Shown here: one piece after another, positions 1 to 8,158 of the stretch
Layout of the letters: the number at the start of each line of letters is the position of its first letter
How positions within the stretch are numbered: the first letter of the stretch is position 1
Assembly: GCF_004799685.1 (NCBI RefSeq)
Contig: NZ_CP031311.1
Location: 2,473,355-2,537,354, forward strand
Direction of reading: 5' to 3'
DNA length: 64,000 nucleotides
From: Halobellus limi
GTDB lineage: Archaea; Halobacteriota; Halobacteria; Halobacteriales; Haloferacaceae
The notes under the pieces: generated by a model
Told to the model about the DNA's origin: nothing
The model's database searches: none
The model's input: the letters and a program-made list of their open reading frames with translations, nothing else
Made by a program: the position numbers and the translations under genes

Positions 1-398
1 AGGCCGAGAGCGAGGAGCGTCGCGACGAACAGCCAGTCGACGGCCGTCACGTCCCAGACGACGGCGGCGTCGGTCGCGCGCCACGGGAGGCCGACGCCGA
101 ACGCGACCGTCGGGTCGTCGCCGGCGACGACGAGGTCGTACGCGAGCGCGAGCGCGTAGAGGCCGGCTGCGACGACTGCGGCGAGTCGCGTTCGCGTGAG
201 ACCGCCCTCGGCCTCGTCGATCGCGTCCCAGTCGACGTCCTCGAAGCGTTCCCGTTCCGAATCATCGCCCTCTTCGTCCCGTGCCGGGTCGTCGCCCCCG
301 AAGCGTACCCGTTCGCCGCCAGAACCGTCGGAGTCGCCGTCTTCGTCGACCTCGACGCCGTCGTCGGGCCCGCCGTCGAGACCGTCGCGCTCCCACAT
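1..398 (-). CDS. ABC transporter permease, DppC-like (3' end beyond window)
   Basis: Second membrane permease of a peptide/nickel-type ABC importer. Only the N-terminal 132 codons are in the window. The start ATG overlaps the stop of the upstream permease by one base (TGATG), so the two are translationally coupled. The first 60 or so residues are a strongly acidic cytoplasmic leader rich in Asp, Glu and Gly. A first membrane segment then begins near residue 68 (LAAVVAAGLYALALAY), and another hydrophobic stretch starts at the truncation. The assignment to DppC/OppC rests on operon position, because the permease signature domain lies outside the window. Confidence is good for the gene and moderate for the subfamily. 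Confidence 0.75.
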   Translation of the reverse strand, partial: MWERDGLDGGPDDGVEVDEDGDSDGSGGERVRFGGDDPARDEEGDDSERERFEDVDWDAIDEAEGGLTRTRLAAVVAAGLYALALAYDLVVAGDDPTVAFGVGLPWRATDAAVVWDVTAVDWLFVATLLALG

Positions 399-1381
399 CA
401 GCGATCACCGTACTCGATCCGCGGATCGAGGACCGCGTACGCGAGGTCCTGCAGGAGGTTTCCGATCACCGCGACGAACGCCGGAAGGAGCGTCGTTCCG
501 AGCACGAGGGCGGTGTCCTGGCGGCGGATGGCTTCGAGGCTGAGTCGGCCGAGGCCGGGGATGCCGAAGACGACCTCCACGAGGTAGGACGCCGAGAGGA
601 TCACGCCGAGGAGGTCGCCGACGAGGATCGTCGACAGCGGGACGAGCGTCGGCCGGAGGACGTGTCGCGTGAGGATCCGCCACTCGCTCGCGCCCTTCGC
701 CCGCGCGGTCTTGACGAACGCCGCGCGGACGTACTCCAGCGCCTCGGCGCGGGCGTAGCGCATCGTCCCCGCGATCGCGCTCGTCGCGAGGACGAACACC
801 GGGAGCGCCAGTTGCCGGGCGTTCGCGAGCGAAAACGTTCGCGTCCGGGCCAACTCCGCGTCGAAGAGGACGGGAACCCAGCCGAGATGGACCGCGAAGA
901 CCAAGAGCAGGACGATCCCGAACCAGAAGTTCGGGACGCTGATCCCGAAGAACGCGACGAACGTGGCCGCGTAGTCGGTCTTGGTGTACTGGTTGAACGC
1001 CGAGTACAGGCCGATCGCGATCCCGAGCGTCGTCGAGGCGAGGACCGCGGGGACGGTGTACATAAGCGAGTACGGGAGCGCCGTCAGGATCGCCTCGGTC
1101 ACGGGCTGAGAGCGGGTGTCCGACCACCCCCAGTCGCCGGTCGCGAGGTTCGCGAGGTAGTCGAGATAGCGCGCCCACAGCGGTCCGTCCAGCCCTCGTC
1201 GTCGGGCGTACGCCTCCGCGGCGGCCTCGGCGCTCCCCCCGCTCGCGGCGGCTCGAAACTGCACGCGCGCCAGTTGCGAGTCGGGTGCGAGATCGAGGAG
1301 GACGAACGTGACCGTCAGGATGAGGCCGGCGACGACGCCGGCCCACGCGATCCGGCGCGCGGTGTATCGTTTCAGTCCCAT
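398..1381 (-). CDS. ABC transporter permease, DppB/OppB-like
   Basis: 327-residue inner-membrane permease of a dipeptide/oligopeptide-type importer. It has an N-terminal membrane helix (residues 9-30), a periplasmic segment, five more hydrophobic segments, and a recognisable permease loop that docks on the ATPase near residue 234 (KGASEWRILTRHVLRP). The length and the ending (LAYAVLDPRIEYGDR) match the DppB family. It lies 38 bases downstream of the substrate-binding lipoprotein and overlaps the next permease by one base, so the three form one minus-strand operon. The actual substrate cannot be told from the sequence. Confidence 0.92.
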   Translation of the reverse strand: MGLKRYTARRIAWAGVVAGLILTVTFVLLDLAPDSQLARVQFRAAASGGSAEAAAEAYARRRGLDGPLWARYLDYLANLATGDWGWSDTRSQPVTEAILTALPYSLMYTVPAVLASTTLGIAIGLYSAFNQYTKTDYAATFVAFFGISVPNFWFGIVLLLVFAVHLGWVPVLFDAELARTRTFSLANARQLALPVFVLATSAIAGTMRYARAEALEYVRAAFVKTARAKGASEWRILTRHVLRPTLVPLSTILVGDLLGVILSASYLVEVVFGIPGLGRLSLEAIRRQDTALVLGTTLLPAFVAVIGNLLQDLAYAVLDPRIEYGDR

Positions 1382-1419
1382 CTGTGGTTCGCTCCGATGG
1401 ATCTCCTCCCGGAGTCAGT

Positions 1420-3282
1420 TCACGTCGAATCCAGCCGCCACGTGTTCCGGTCCCACGTGTGGCCGAAGACCTCTTCGGGGCCCTCGACGGCGCTGTCGTA
1501 GCCCACGATCTCGACGCCCATATTGAGGAAGTTGAACGGCTGTTCCGCCGAGAGCGCGCCGAAGATCTCCTCGAACGTCTCCCGGCGCGCGTCCGCCTCG
1601 ACGGTCCCCGTGGCCGTCTCGAACAGCGAGGCGAAGTCCGTCTCGGGGACGTAGCCGTAGAAGTTGATGCCGCCGCGCTCGACGGTGAACCCCCGGATCG
1701 CGGAGGGCGTCCGCGGGTAGGTGTTGAACGTGATCCCGAGCACGAGGTCCCACGGCCGCTGGCTCACCGAGCCGTCGCGTGGACCGCCGTTGTACGGACC
1801 GGCCTCCCACGGCGGTTCGCCGTCGCCCTGCCAGCCGTTGTAGAGGTGCTGTTCGACCAGCGTCCCGTACTGCTTGCCGGACAGTTCGACGTCGAGGCCG
1901 ATCGCGTCGTACTCCCGGGCGACGATCTGGGCGGTCGTCTCCACCGCTTGGGACCCCTGCGCGAAGACCAGGTCCAGCGTGACCTGCTCGCCTTCCTCGT
2001 CGACGACCCGATCGCCGTCGTAGCGGTACGGCGTCGATCCGAGGTTCGCGGCGAGGAGTTCCCGCGCCCGCTCGTGGCTGTAGGCGTCGCCGACCCCGTA
2101 CTCGGTCACCTCGTCGTCAGCGTACCACTTCGAGAACGTCGGCTGGAAGGTGTGCGCGACCGTCGCGTACCCCCGGAGGACGTCCTCGACGATCGAGCGC
2201 TTGTCGACCGCGTGCGCCAGCGCCCGGCGGACGGCCGGCTTCCGAAGCGCCTCGTAGAAGGATCCGTTGGCGCGCTGGTTGTAGACGAGCGAGGTCATGT
2301 ACGCCTGCGGGAACACCCTGACGTCGACGTCGTCGAGCCCCTCGAGCTGTTCGACTCGGGTCTCGGGGACGTCGGTCGCGGTGAGTTCGCCCGAGCGGAG
2401 CGCGGAGAGCCGACTGCTCTCCTCGGGGACGACCCGGTAGGTGTAAGAGTCGAAGTACGGGGCCTCCCGCCACTCCTCGGGGACGTCCTCTGCTTCGCGG
2501 AGGTAGTAGTCGTCGTTCCTGACGGCGACGAACGCCGACCCGCGGTCCCAGCGTTCGAAGCTGTAGGGTCCCAGATTCCCGGCGTACGCCAGGGTCTGGA
2601 CCTCCTCGTCCCGCTGGAGTCCCTCCTGATCCCCGTCCGGACGGTACCGCTCGATGAGGCCCTTCGGCATACAGAACGCCCCCCACATAATCGGCCGCAG
2701 CGGGAACGCCGGATCGACCGACGGCAGGCGGATCTCGAACGAGCGCGTGCCGGTCTTCTCGACCGGGATCGGTTCGCCGCCGCGCCGCCAGTCGCCCGGG
2801 TTCGGGAAGCCGGCCCAGTTGGGGTCTGCCTGGAACACCTCGGTGATCATATACACCCAGTCCTCGGCGGTCATCCCTCCGTACCCCGCGCCCCACTCCA
2901 GGCCCTCTCGCAGTTCAACGGTGTAGACCCGCCCCTCGTCGGTCGAGACGTCCGCCCACAGCGGGAAGATCTCCTGGTCGGGCGTGATCGCGTAGGCGCC
3001 GTCGAGCGCCAACGCGACGCGGTTCGCGGAGGGGGTGTCGTCGACGGAGAGGAAGTTCAGGGTCTGCGTCCCGGTCGCCGTGCCCTCGACGTAGTGAGGG
3101 CGCTCGGGGGCACCGTCGCCGGTGGTGACGCTGCCGTCGGGAGTTCCGTCGCCGCCCCCGGGGGCGTTGCACCCCGCCAGCGTCGCCGCACCGCCGAGAC
3201 CGAGAAGCGACAGAAAAGACCGGCGGGACCGAGCGGCCCGATCGGTCGGTCCCCCCGCGACTGGATCGGTACCGGATGGCAT
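1420..3282 (-). CDS. ABC transporter substrate-binding lipoprotein (family 5)
   Basis: 620-residue extracellular solute-binding protein of the peptide/nickel class. The N-terminus carries a Tat signal with a twin arginine (RRSFLSLLGLGGAATLAGC). It ends in a lipobox cysteine, followed by a Gly/Thr/Asp linker, as is usual for haloarchaeal Tat lipoproteins. The body has family-5 features, including the MTAEDWVYMITEVF region and the repeated PxVRRALAHAVDK segment around residue 350. It is the first gene of the operon with the two permeases at 398-1381 and 1-398; the ATPases must lie beyond the window. The start is supported by a TATA element 28 bases upstream. Ligand unknown. Confidence 0.93.
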   Translation of the reverse strand: MPSGTDPVAGGPTDRAARSRRSFLSLLGLGGAATLAGCNAPGGGDGTPDGSVTTGDGAPERPHYVEGTATGTQTLNFLSVDDTPSANRVALALDGAYAITPDQEIFPLWADVSTDEGRVYTVELREGLEWGAGYGGMTAEDWVYMITEVFQADPNWAGFPNPGDWRRGGEPIPVEKTGTRSFEIRLPSVDPAFPLRPIMWGAFCMPKGLIERYRPDGDQEGLQRDEEVQTLAYAGNLGPYSFERWDRGSAFVAVRNDDYYLREAEDVPEEWREAPYFDSYTYRVVPEESSRLSALRSGELTATDVPETRVEQLEGLDDVDVRVFPQAYMTSLVYNQRANGSFYEALRKPAVRRALAHAVDKRSIVEDVLRGYATVAHTFQPTFSKWYADDEVTEYGVGDAYSHERARELLAANLGSTPYRYDGDRVVDEEGEQVTLDLVFAQGSQAVETTAQIVAREYDAIGLDVELSGKQYGTLVEQHLYNGWQGDGEPPWEAGPYNGGPRDGSVSQRPWDLVLGITFNTYPRTPSAIRGFTVERGGINFYGYVPETDFASLFETATGTVEADARRETFEEIFGALSAEQPFNFLNMGVEIVGYDSAVEGPEEVFGHTWDRNTWRLDST

Positions 3283-3304
3283 AGCGTCTACGTGCGACTA
3301 TCCG

Positions 3305-3314
3305 TTCAAATACC
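3305..3314 (-). promoter_or_regulatory. TATA element for the peptide-type ABC operon
   Basis: On the minus strand the sequence GGTATTTGAA is centred 28 bases before the ATG at 3282. This is the spacing expected for a leaderless haloarchaeal transcript. Confidence 0.6.
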
Positions 3315-3546
3315 CTTCGATCACCTCAGCAAAATCGTAGGTTATGTCGCTCGTATTACCCGAAATCGAGGCTCTGAACCGGGAGTCCGAACCGGAGACA
3401 TCGTCCGGATCCGACGCGGCGTGCGGGTCGTCACACGGTCGGTCGCACCCCGTTCGCGAAATGTGGTTCGGCCGTATCCGGTCCTGGAAGTGCGCGGTTC
3501 CGGGACTGCGACGTCTCTCACGGCTGTTCGCCCGACGGGACCGGGG

Positions 3547-4113
3547 TCAGTCGTCGCCGTGTTCGTCGACGATGACGACCTCGCCGTCCTCGACGCGGAC
3601 GTTGATCAGCGTCTTGACGTGGTGGCCGCTGTCGTCGAGTTCGTTGGGACCGGCCTTCTTGATGACGGCGACGGTGTCGACGATGTCCGCGCCGATGTGA
3701 TCGAGCGCGTCGAGCACCGCGCGCATCGTGCCGCCCGTCGAGAGCACGTCGTCGAGGACGAGCACACGATCGCCCGGTTCGACGTCGTTGATGTACATCT
3801 CGTTCTCGGAGTAGCCGGTCTGTTGACTCAGCGGCTGTTCGCCCTCGAGGCCGTACTGGCGCTTGCGGATGACGACGAGCGGGATGTCGGTCATAAGCGA
3901 GACGGCGGTGGAGATGTGGATCCCCATCGCCGCCGGCGTGACGATCTTGTCGACGTCGTCGATCTCGGCCTTCCGGATGATCTTGATGACGATCTCGCGG
4001 AGGAGTTCCGGCCGAAGCATCGGGACGCCGTCGCTGATCGGGTGGACGAAGTACTCGTACTCGCCTTTCTCGATGATCGGGGCCTCGAGGAGCGACTGCC
4101 GCAGTTGGTCCAT
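3547..4113 (-). CDS. hpt: Hypoxanthine/guanine phosphoribosyltransferase (archaeal type)
   Basis: 188-residue purine salvage enzyme transferring phosphoribosyl from PRPP to hypoxanthine or guanine (or adenine in some relatives). The PRPP-binding motif [14 protein letters not shown] is at about residues 118-131. The overall length fits the archaeal Hpt/Apt-like family, which begins [14 protein letters not shown]. The start at 4113 is chosen over an upstream in-frame ATG at 4170 because the protein family begins here and a TATA element lies 26 bases before it. It is monocistronic, between the ABC operon and the pilin gene. Which purine base it prefers cannot be read from the sequence. Confidence 0.9.
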   Translation of the reverse strand: MDQLRQSLLEAPIIEKGEYEYFVHPISDGVPMLRPELLREIVIKIIRKAEIDDVDKIVTPAAMGIHISTAVSLMTDIPLVVIRKRQYGLEGEQPLSQQTGYSENEMYINDVEPGDRVLVLDDVLSTGGTMRAVLDALDHIGADIVDTVAVIKKAGPNELDDSGHHVKTLINVRVEDGEVVIVDEHGDD

Positions 4114-4132
4114 GTCGTGGGTTCTCCGGGTC

Positions 4133-4144
4133 GAAAATAAAAAC
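4133..4144 (-). promoter_or_regulatory. TATA element for hpt
   Basis: Minus-strand GTTTTTATTTTC is centred about 26 bases before the ATG at 4113. It also decides the start codon, since it overlaps the region between the two possible ATGs. Confidence 0.6.
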
Positions 4145-4266
4145 TGGCGGTTCGGTACGCTCCGGTACACGACGCAACACGGTGTGTGGCGTCGGATCGC
4201 ATAATGGAGCGGCGGAAACGTTCGGACCGATCGGAAAAGAGGCGACTCGGGGTCGACGAACCAGTA

Positions 4267-4689
4267 TCAGTTGATCGTCGGGGCGGTGGAGCGGCTCAGC
4301 GTCGCCGAGGAGGACCCGTCCTGGGATTCCCAGACGACGCGGACGGTCTGCCCGGACCACTCGTCGTTTCCGCTGATTTCGTACGTCGCGGTGTCGCCGG
4401 CACCGACGGAGTCAGCGAACGATGTCGTCTCCGTCAACTCGACCGACGAGGTCACGTTCAACCGCTCGGCGTCGATCGTGTCACCGCTCTCGTGAGTCAC
4501 GTCGACGGAGTCGTTGGTGTAATCGAAGCCGAAGCTCGCCTGCGGGGCGCTCTGGTTGAGTCCCTGTCCGAGGTTGAGCACGAACGTGCCGATGACGGCC
4601 GCGAGGATGACCGTGATCGCGACCATCAGGATCACGCCGATGACCGGAGAGACCGCCTTCTCGTCTTTGAACAATTGGATTATATTCAT
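4267..4689 (-). CDS. Archaeal type IV pilin (PilA-like)
   Basis: 140-residue secreted pilin. Residues 8-35 form a class III signal: a charged leader (FKDEKA), then the conserved AVSPVIGVILMVAI hydrophobic stretch characteristic of haloarchaeal pilins cleaved by prepilin peptidase (PibD). The rest is a small beta-rich, Ser/Thr/Asp-rich head domain (about residues 45-140) with several N-x-S/T sequons. Such pilins mediate surface adhesion and biofilm formation in Haloferax. It stands alone, with a strong TATA element 26 bases before the start. No pilus assembly ATPase or membrane platform gene is in the window. Confidence 0.9.
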   Translation of the reverse strand: MNIIQLFKDEKAVSPVIGVILMVAITVILAAVIGTFVLNLGQGLNQSAPQASFGFDYTNDSVDVTHESGDTIDAERLNVTSSVELTETTSFADSVGAGDTATYEISGNDEWSGQTVRVVWESQDGSSSATLSRSTAPTIN

Positions 4690-4710
4690 AGTATTTTATA
4701 CGATCTGTGA

Positions 4711-4720
4711 GGATATAAAC
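4711..4720 (-). promoter_or_regulatory. TATA element for the pilin gene
   Basis: Minus-strand GTTTATATCC lies 22-31 bases before the ATG at 4689. A second AT-rich stretch at 4691-4701 sits just before the start. Confidence 0.65.
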
Positions 4721-4913
4721 GCGTATGGACCAGGACTAACACGACTCATCGTGTTATTCTCGTACGTTCGCCGATGCGGACCGTCGGCCGTCGGTTCCGG
4801 TCGGGGAACGCACCGCACTCTCGGCGAAAGGACACGAATATTCGGACAGTTCCGCACCCATATTTAAAATACGGCTGTCGATTCGAGAACAGCGTAGCCG
4901 GAGAGCGGAAGAC

Positions 4914-4922
4914 GTATTTGAC
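4914..4922 (+). promoter_or_regulatory. TATA element of the Mrp antiporter operon
   Basis: GTATTTGAC is centred about 30 bases before the ATG at 4948 (the leader ORF), not before the mnhE ATG at 5004. If transcription starts 25-28 bases downstream, the transcript begins almost on the leader ORF. A further AT-rich box (TATTTAAAAT, 4861-4870) lies upstream and may serve a different transcript. Confidence 0.5.
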
Positions 4923-4947
4923 CCCCTTAGTAACGGTACAGTAACGT

Positions 4948-5004
4948 ATGAGCCGAGAGTCCGACGGGCAACGGTCGGCGTCGAGCGAGGCGGGTGGTGG
5001 CTGA
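4948..5004 (+). CDS. 18-residue leader ORF before mnhE
   Basis: Short reading frame MSRESDGQRSASSEAGGG with its stop overlapping the mnhE ATG by one base (TGATG). This is the same junction used between genes inside the operon. Its ATG sits about 30 bases after a TATA element, where a leaderless haloarchaeal gene would start, so it could be translated and coupled to mnhE. The peptide is hydrophilic and resembles nothing I recognise. It could equally be the true upstream start of a regulatory leader or a chance frame. Confidence 0.45.
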   Translation: MSRESDGQRSASSEAGGG

Positions 5005-6119
5005 TGGGGGACGGCAGCTCTCGCATCCTCGTGCCGGTCGGCGAGTCCTCGACTGTCCGGAACACCGTCGCGTACGCGCTTCGGGAGGCGAGATCCGGCG
5101 CGGAGGCGGGCGAGGACGCGACCGTCCATTTCGTCTACCCCGCCCGCTGGCGGACCCTCGACGGCGACTCCGGCGACGATGCCACCGCCGCGAACGACCT
5201 GCTCGAACGCGTGCGGGTCTGGGCGGAGGAGGATCTGGACTACGACGAGGACGAGCCGTTCCCGGTCGACATCGAGACCGCGATCGTCGGGGCCGACCGA
5301 TACCTGTTCAGCCCCGGCGACTTCGCGAGCGTACTCGTCGAGTACGCCCGGGAGGTCGGCCTGGACCGCGTCGTCGTCGACCCCGAGTTTCAGCCCGGCG
5401 GGAGCGCCCCGATGCTCCGGCCGTTCGAGGTGGAACTGACGCGGTCTGACCTCGCCGTCGAGGAGGCCCCGGTCGAGCGGCAGACCACCCGAACGCGCCT
5501 CGTCTCGCGGGCGACGATCTCGAAGGCGGTCGCGACCTTCGGCGTCAGTTTCGCGTTCTACCTGCTCGTGGCGGGATCGCTGACGACGTTCAACCTCGCC
5601 ACCGGCGGGCTGACGGCGGCGCTTTCGGCGGTCGTCTTCTCGAACGTCACGTTCGTCACTTCGCCGGCCCTGAAACGGAGCACGCTCCGAGTGCTCCGGA
5701 TGGGGCTCTTCGTTCCGTATCTCGTCTGGGAGATCGTGAAGGCGAACCTCGTGATCGCGTACATCATCCTCCATCCGGACCTCCCGATCGATCCCGAGAT
5801 GCGGCGGTTCCGGGCCGCCGTCTGGGGAGGCCTCCCCGTGACGACGCTCGCGAACAGCATCACGCTCACGCCGGGGACCCTGACGGTCGACGTCGACCGG
5901 GACGGGTTGAAGATCCACACCCTGACCGGTGACGCCCGCGACGACCTCGCCGCCGGCGGCCTCGAACGGGCAGTTCGCTTCGTGTACTACGGCCGCGGCG
6001 GCGCGCGGATCCCGACGCCGACTGAGCGCGGGAGCATCGCTCGCGTCGACGACGACACCGAGGCCGACGGTCAGTCGGTTACCGACTCGGACGCCGACTC
6101 GAACGGGGGTGCCGAGTGA
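5004..6119 (+). CDS. mnhE: Mrp antiporter subunit MnhE with N-terminal UspA-like domain
   Basis: 371-residue membrane subunit of the multisubunit Na+/H+ antiporter. Residues 1-150 form a universal-stress-protein-like cytoplasmic domain (opening SSRILVPVGESSTVRNTVAYAL). Residues 165-310 are the MnhE core, with two hydrophobic hairpins and the conserved VKANLVIAYIILHPDLPIDP and LANSITLTPGTLTVDV segments. The C-terminal 60 residues are an acidic tail. Bacterial MnhE is usually about 160-170 residues, so the fusion roughly doubles it. It is the first full gene of the operon, coupled to the leader ORF upstream and to mnhF downstream by one-base overlaps. Confidence 0.92.
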   Translation: MGDGSSRILVPVGESSTVRNTVAYALREARSGAEAGEDATVHFVYPARWRTLDGDSGDDATAANDLLERVRVWAEEDLDYDEDEPFPVDIETAIVGADRYLFSPGDFASVLVEYAREVGLDRVVVDPEFQPGGSAPMLRPFEVELTRSDLAVEEAPVERQTTRTRLVSRATISKAVATFGVSFAFYLLVAGSLTTFNLATGGLTAALSAVVFSNVTFVTSPALKRSTLRVLRMGLFVPYLVWEIVKANLVIAYIILHPDLPIDPEMRRFRAAVWGGLPVTTLANSITLTPGTLTVDVDRDGLKIHTLTGDARDDLAAGGLERAVRFVYYGRGGARIPTPTERGSIARVDDDTEADGQSVTDSDADSNGGAE

Positions 6120-6403
6120 TGGTCGCCTCCGGACTCGTCGACGCGGTGCTTCTGGGTGCCGCGGGCGCGTTCGTCCTCTTCGCGGTCGTGTTGGTCTACC
6201 GTATCGTCGCCGGCCCGACGATGCAGGACCGCGTCATCGCGGTCAACGCCATCGGGACGAACGCCGTGGTCGTGCTCGCGCTTTTGGCCGCGGCGCTCGA
6301 CCAGCCCGGATTCCTCGACGTGGCGCTCGTCTACGGGATGTTGAACTTCCTCATGAGCATCGCGATCTCGAAGTTCACCGTCGAGCGCGGGGGGGTGATC
6401 TAG
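6119..6403 (+). CDS. mnhF: Mrp antiporter subunit MnhF
   Basis: 94-residue protein with three membrane helices and the family signature VYRIVAGPTMQDRVIAVNAIG. It is a small structural subunit of the Mrp-type cation/proton antiporter. ATG 6119 overlaps the mnhE stop (TGATG). A GTG at 6116 would add one residue and is less likely. The stop is directly followed by the mnhG ATG. Confidence 0.93.
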   Translation: MVASGLVDAVLLGAAGAFVLFAVVLVYRIVAGPTMQDRVIAVNAIGTNAVVVLALLAAALDQPGFLDVALVYGMLNFLMSIAISKFTVERGGVI

Positions 6404-6739
6404 ATGACGGTCACCGAACTGCTCGTCATCGCACTCGTCGCCGCGGGGACGTTCTTCGGGCTCGTCGCCGTCGTCGGGATCATCCGCCTCCCCGACCTGT
6501 ACACCCGGGCGCACGCGACGTCGAAGAGCGACACCCTCGGGATCATCCTGACGCTCGGCGGCGTCGCCCTCGTCTTCGGCGCCGATCTCGCCGTCGCGAA
6601 GACCGTCGTTCTGGGGCTGTTCCTGTTCGTGACGAACCCGACGGCGGCCCACGCGATCACTCGCGCGGCGTACGATCAGGACATCACGCCGTGGACGAGA
6701 GACGACGCTGCACCGCGAGCAACGGAGGGGGAGGAGTGA
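6404..6739 (+). CDS. mnhG: Mrp antiporter subunit MnhG
   Basis: 111-residue subunit with three membrane helices. The MnhG/PhaG signature GIIRLPDLYTRAHATSKSDT is at about residues 24-43, and a short polar tail closes the protein. It starts immediately after the mnhF stop codon. MnhE, MnhF and MnhG form the accessory cation-channel side of the Mrp complex in characterised systems. Confidence 0.93.
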   Translation: MTVTELLVIALVAAGTFFGLVAVVGIIRLPDLYTRAHATSKSDTLGIILTLGGVALVFGADLAVAKTVVLGLFLFVTNPTAAHAITRAAYDQDITPWTRDDAAPRATEGEE

Positions 6740-6741
6740 CG

Positions 6742-7278
6742 ATGGAGTCGGTCGCGCTCTACGCCGCGCTCACGTTCTCCGTGTTCGCCGCGCTGGCGGC
6801 GACGTTCCTCCGCGACGTCCTCAACGCGATCATCGCCTTCGCCGCGTTCAGCTTCGGGATCGCGGTCGCGTGGGTCCTGCTCGCCGCGCCCGACGTCGCC
6901 CTGACGGAGGCGGCCGTCGGCGCCGGCATCACGACGGTGTTTTTCCTCGTGACCATCGCGAAGACGGTCCGGCCCGGCGGGCAGCGGCTCGTCGAACGGG
7001 TCGAGTGGCGGTCGGTCGCGGTCGTCGCCGTGCTCGTCGGGACGCTCCTGGCGACCGTGCGGTCCCTGCCGGCCGTGGGGGCGGCCGACTCGCCGGTCGC
7101 GACGTCGCGGGTCACGGAGTACTACCTGCAGAACGCATACCCGGAGACCGGCGTCGAGAACGTCGTTACCGCCGTGTTGGCCGCCTACCGCGGATTCGAC
7201 ACCCTCGGCGAGGCGACGGTCGTCATCGCCGCCGGGGTCGCGGTCCTTCTCGTCCTTCGACAGGAGGCCTACGTATGA
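6742..7278 (+). CDS. Mrp subunit with DUF4040 (MnhA C-terminal / MbhD-E equivalent)
   Basis: 178-residue membrane protein. Residues 10-75 (RDVLNAIIAFAAFSFGIAVA, then LAAPDVALTEAAVGAGITT) match the DUF4040 segment that in bacteria is the C-terminal part of the large MnhA subunit and in Mbh-type complexes is MbhD. The second half (VTEYYLQNAYPETGVENVV, then the DTLGEATVV region) matches the MbhE/MnhB-N segment. Here these are one separate gene instead of an MnhA tail. A GGAGTGAC stretch lies just before the ATG. The end overlaps mnhB by four bases (ATGA). Confidence 0.88.
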   Translation: MESVALYAALTFSVFAALAATFLRDVLNAIIAFAAFSFGIAVAWVLLAAPDVALTEAAVGAGITTVFFLVTIAKTVRPGGQRLVERVEWRSVAVVAVLVGTLLATVRSLPAVGAADSPVATSRVTEYYLQNAYPETGVENVVTAVLAAYRGFDTLGEATVVIAAGVAVLLVLRQEAYV

Positions 7279-7802
7279 GTCAATCGGAACCAAACGGAAC
7301 CTACGTCGAGAGTACGATCATCATGACGACCGTCCGTATCGTCGTCCCGTTCGTCTTCACCTTCGGACTGTTCGTGATGTTCCACGGGGCGGATTCGGCG
7401 GGTGGCGGCTTCCAGGGCGGCGTCATCGTCGCCGCCGCCGTGTTGCTTCTGGCCTTCGCGTTCGGCATCGAACCGACCCGAGCGTGGCTCGAAGGCCCGC
7501 TTCTGCGGATCACGATCGCGGTCGGCGGCGCGACGTTCGCCTTCGTCGGCCTCGGTGCGCTGGCCGCGGGCGGGGCGTTCCTCGAGTACCCCGCGTACGG
7601 GTTCGGGTCCGACGGCGTGAAGTACGGCATCGAACTCGTCGAACTCGGGATCGGCGCGGTCGTCTCCGGCGTCCTGATCAGCCTCTTCTTCAGCCTCGCT
7701 CGGGGCGACTTCGAGGTCGTCTCCGAACACGACGGCGGCGACGCGGAGTCGAACGGAGAGCCCGAGGTCGACGCCGCCGCGACGGGGGGTGAGCGCGCGT
7801 GA
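7275..7802 (+). CDS. mnhB: Mrp antiporter subunit MnhB
   Basis: 175-residue membrane subunit with four hydrophobic segments. The signature FVMFHGADSAGGGFQGGVIV is at about residues 33-52. The last 30 residues are an acidic tail. It overlaps its neighbours on both sides by four bases (ATGA with the upstream gene, GTGA with mnhC), typical of tight translational coupling. Confidence 0.93.
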   Translation: MSQSEPNGTYVESTIIMTTVRIVVPFVFTFGLFVMFHGADSAGGGFQGGVIVAAAVLLLAFAFGIEPTRAWLEGPLLRITIAVGGATFAFVGLGALAAGGAFLEYPAYGFGSDGVKYGIELVELGIGAVVSGVLISLFFSLARGDFEVVSEHDGGDAESNGEPEVDAAATGGERA

Positions 7803-8158
7803 TCGACCTCCTCTCGACGCACTACAACTACCTCGTGTTCGTCGCGCTCGTCGGCATCGGCCTGTACGCCGTCACCGCCAGTTCGAACCTCGTGAAGAAG
7901 GTCATCGGGCTGAACGTCTTCCAGGTCGGGATCTTCCTCTTCTTCGTCACCAGCGGCTACGTCGACGGCGCGGCACCGCCGCTGGTCGGCCACGGCTCCG
8001 GCCCCTACGCGAGCCCGCTGCCGCACGTGCTCATCCTGACGGCCATCGTCGTCGGCGTCAGCCTGACGGCGGTCGCGCTCGCGCTGATCGTCCGCATCTA
8101 CGACGCCTACGGGACCCTCGACGAGGAGGCGATCCGGGAGGTGCAACTGAATGACTGA
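7799..8158 (+). CDS. mnhC: Mrp antiporter subunit MnhC (NuoK-like)
   Basis: 119-residue, three-helix subunit homologous to NuoK of complex I. Conserved features are LVKKVIGLNVFQVGIFLFF in helix 2 and a helix 3 of SLTAVALALIVRIYDAYGT. The start is a GTG overlapping the mnhB stop. It overlaps the first antiporter-like subunit by eight bases. Confidence 0.93.
   Translation: MIDLLSTHYNYLVFVALVGIGLYAVTASSNLVKKVIGLNVFQVGIFLFFVTSGYVDGAAPPLVGHGSGPYASPLPHVLILTAIVVGVSLTAVALALIVRIYDAYGTLDEEAIREVQLND

Noticed and set aside
281-4140. Long plus-strand open frames opposite the ABC operon and hpt
   Set aside because: They are exact complements of well-supported minus-strand genes; their translations are Arg/Pro/Asp low complexity, as expected from GC-rich codon bias.
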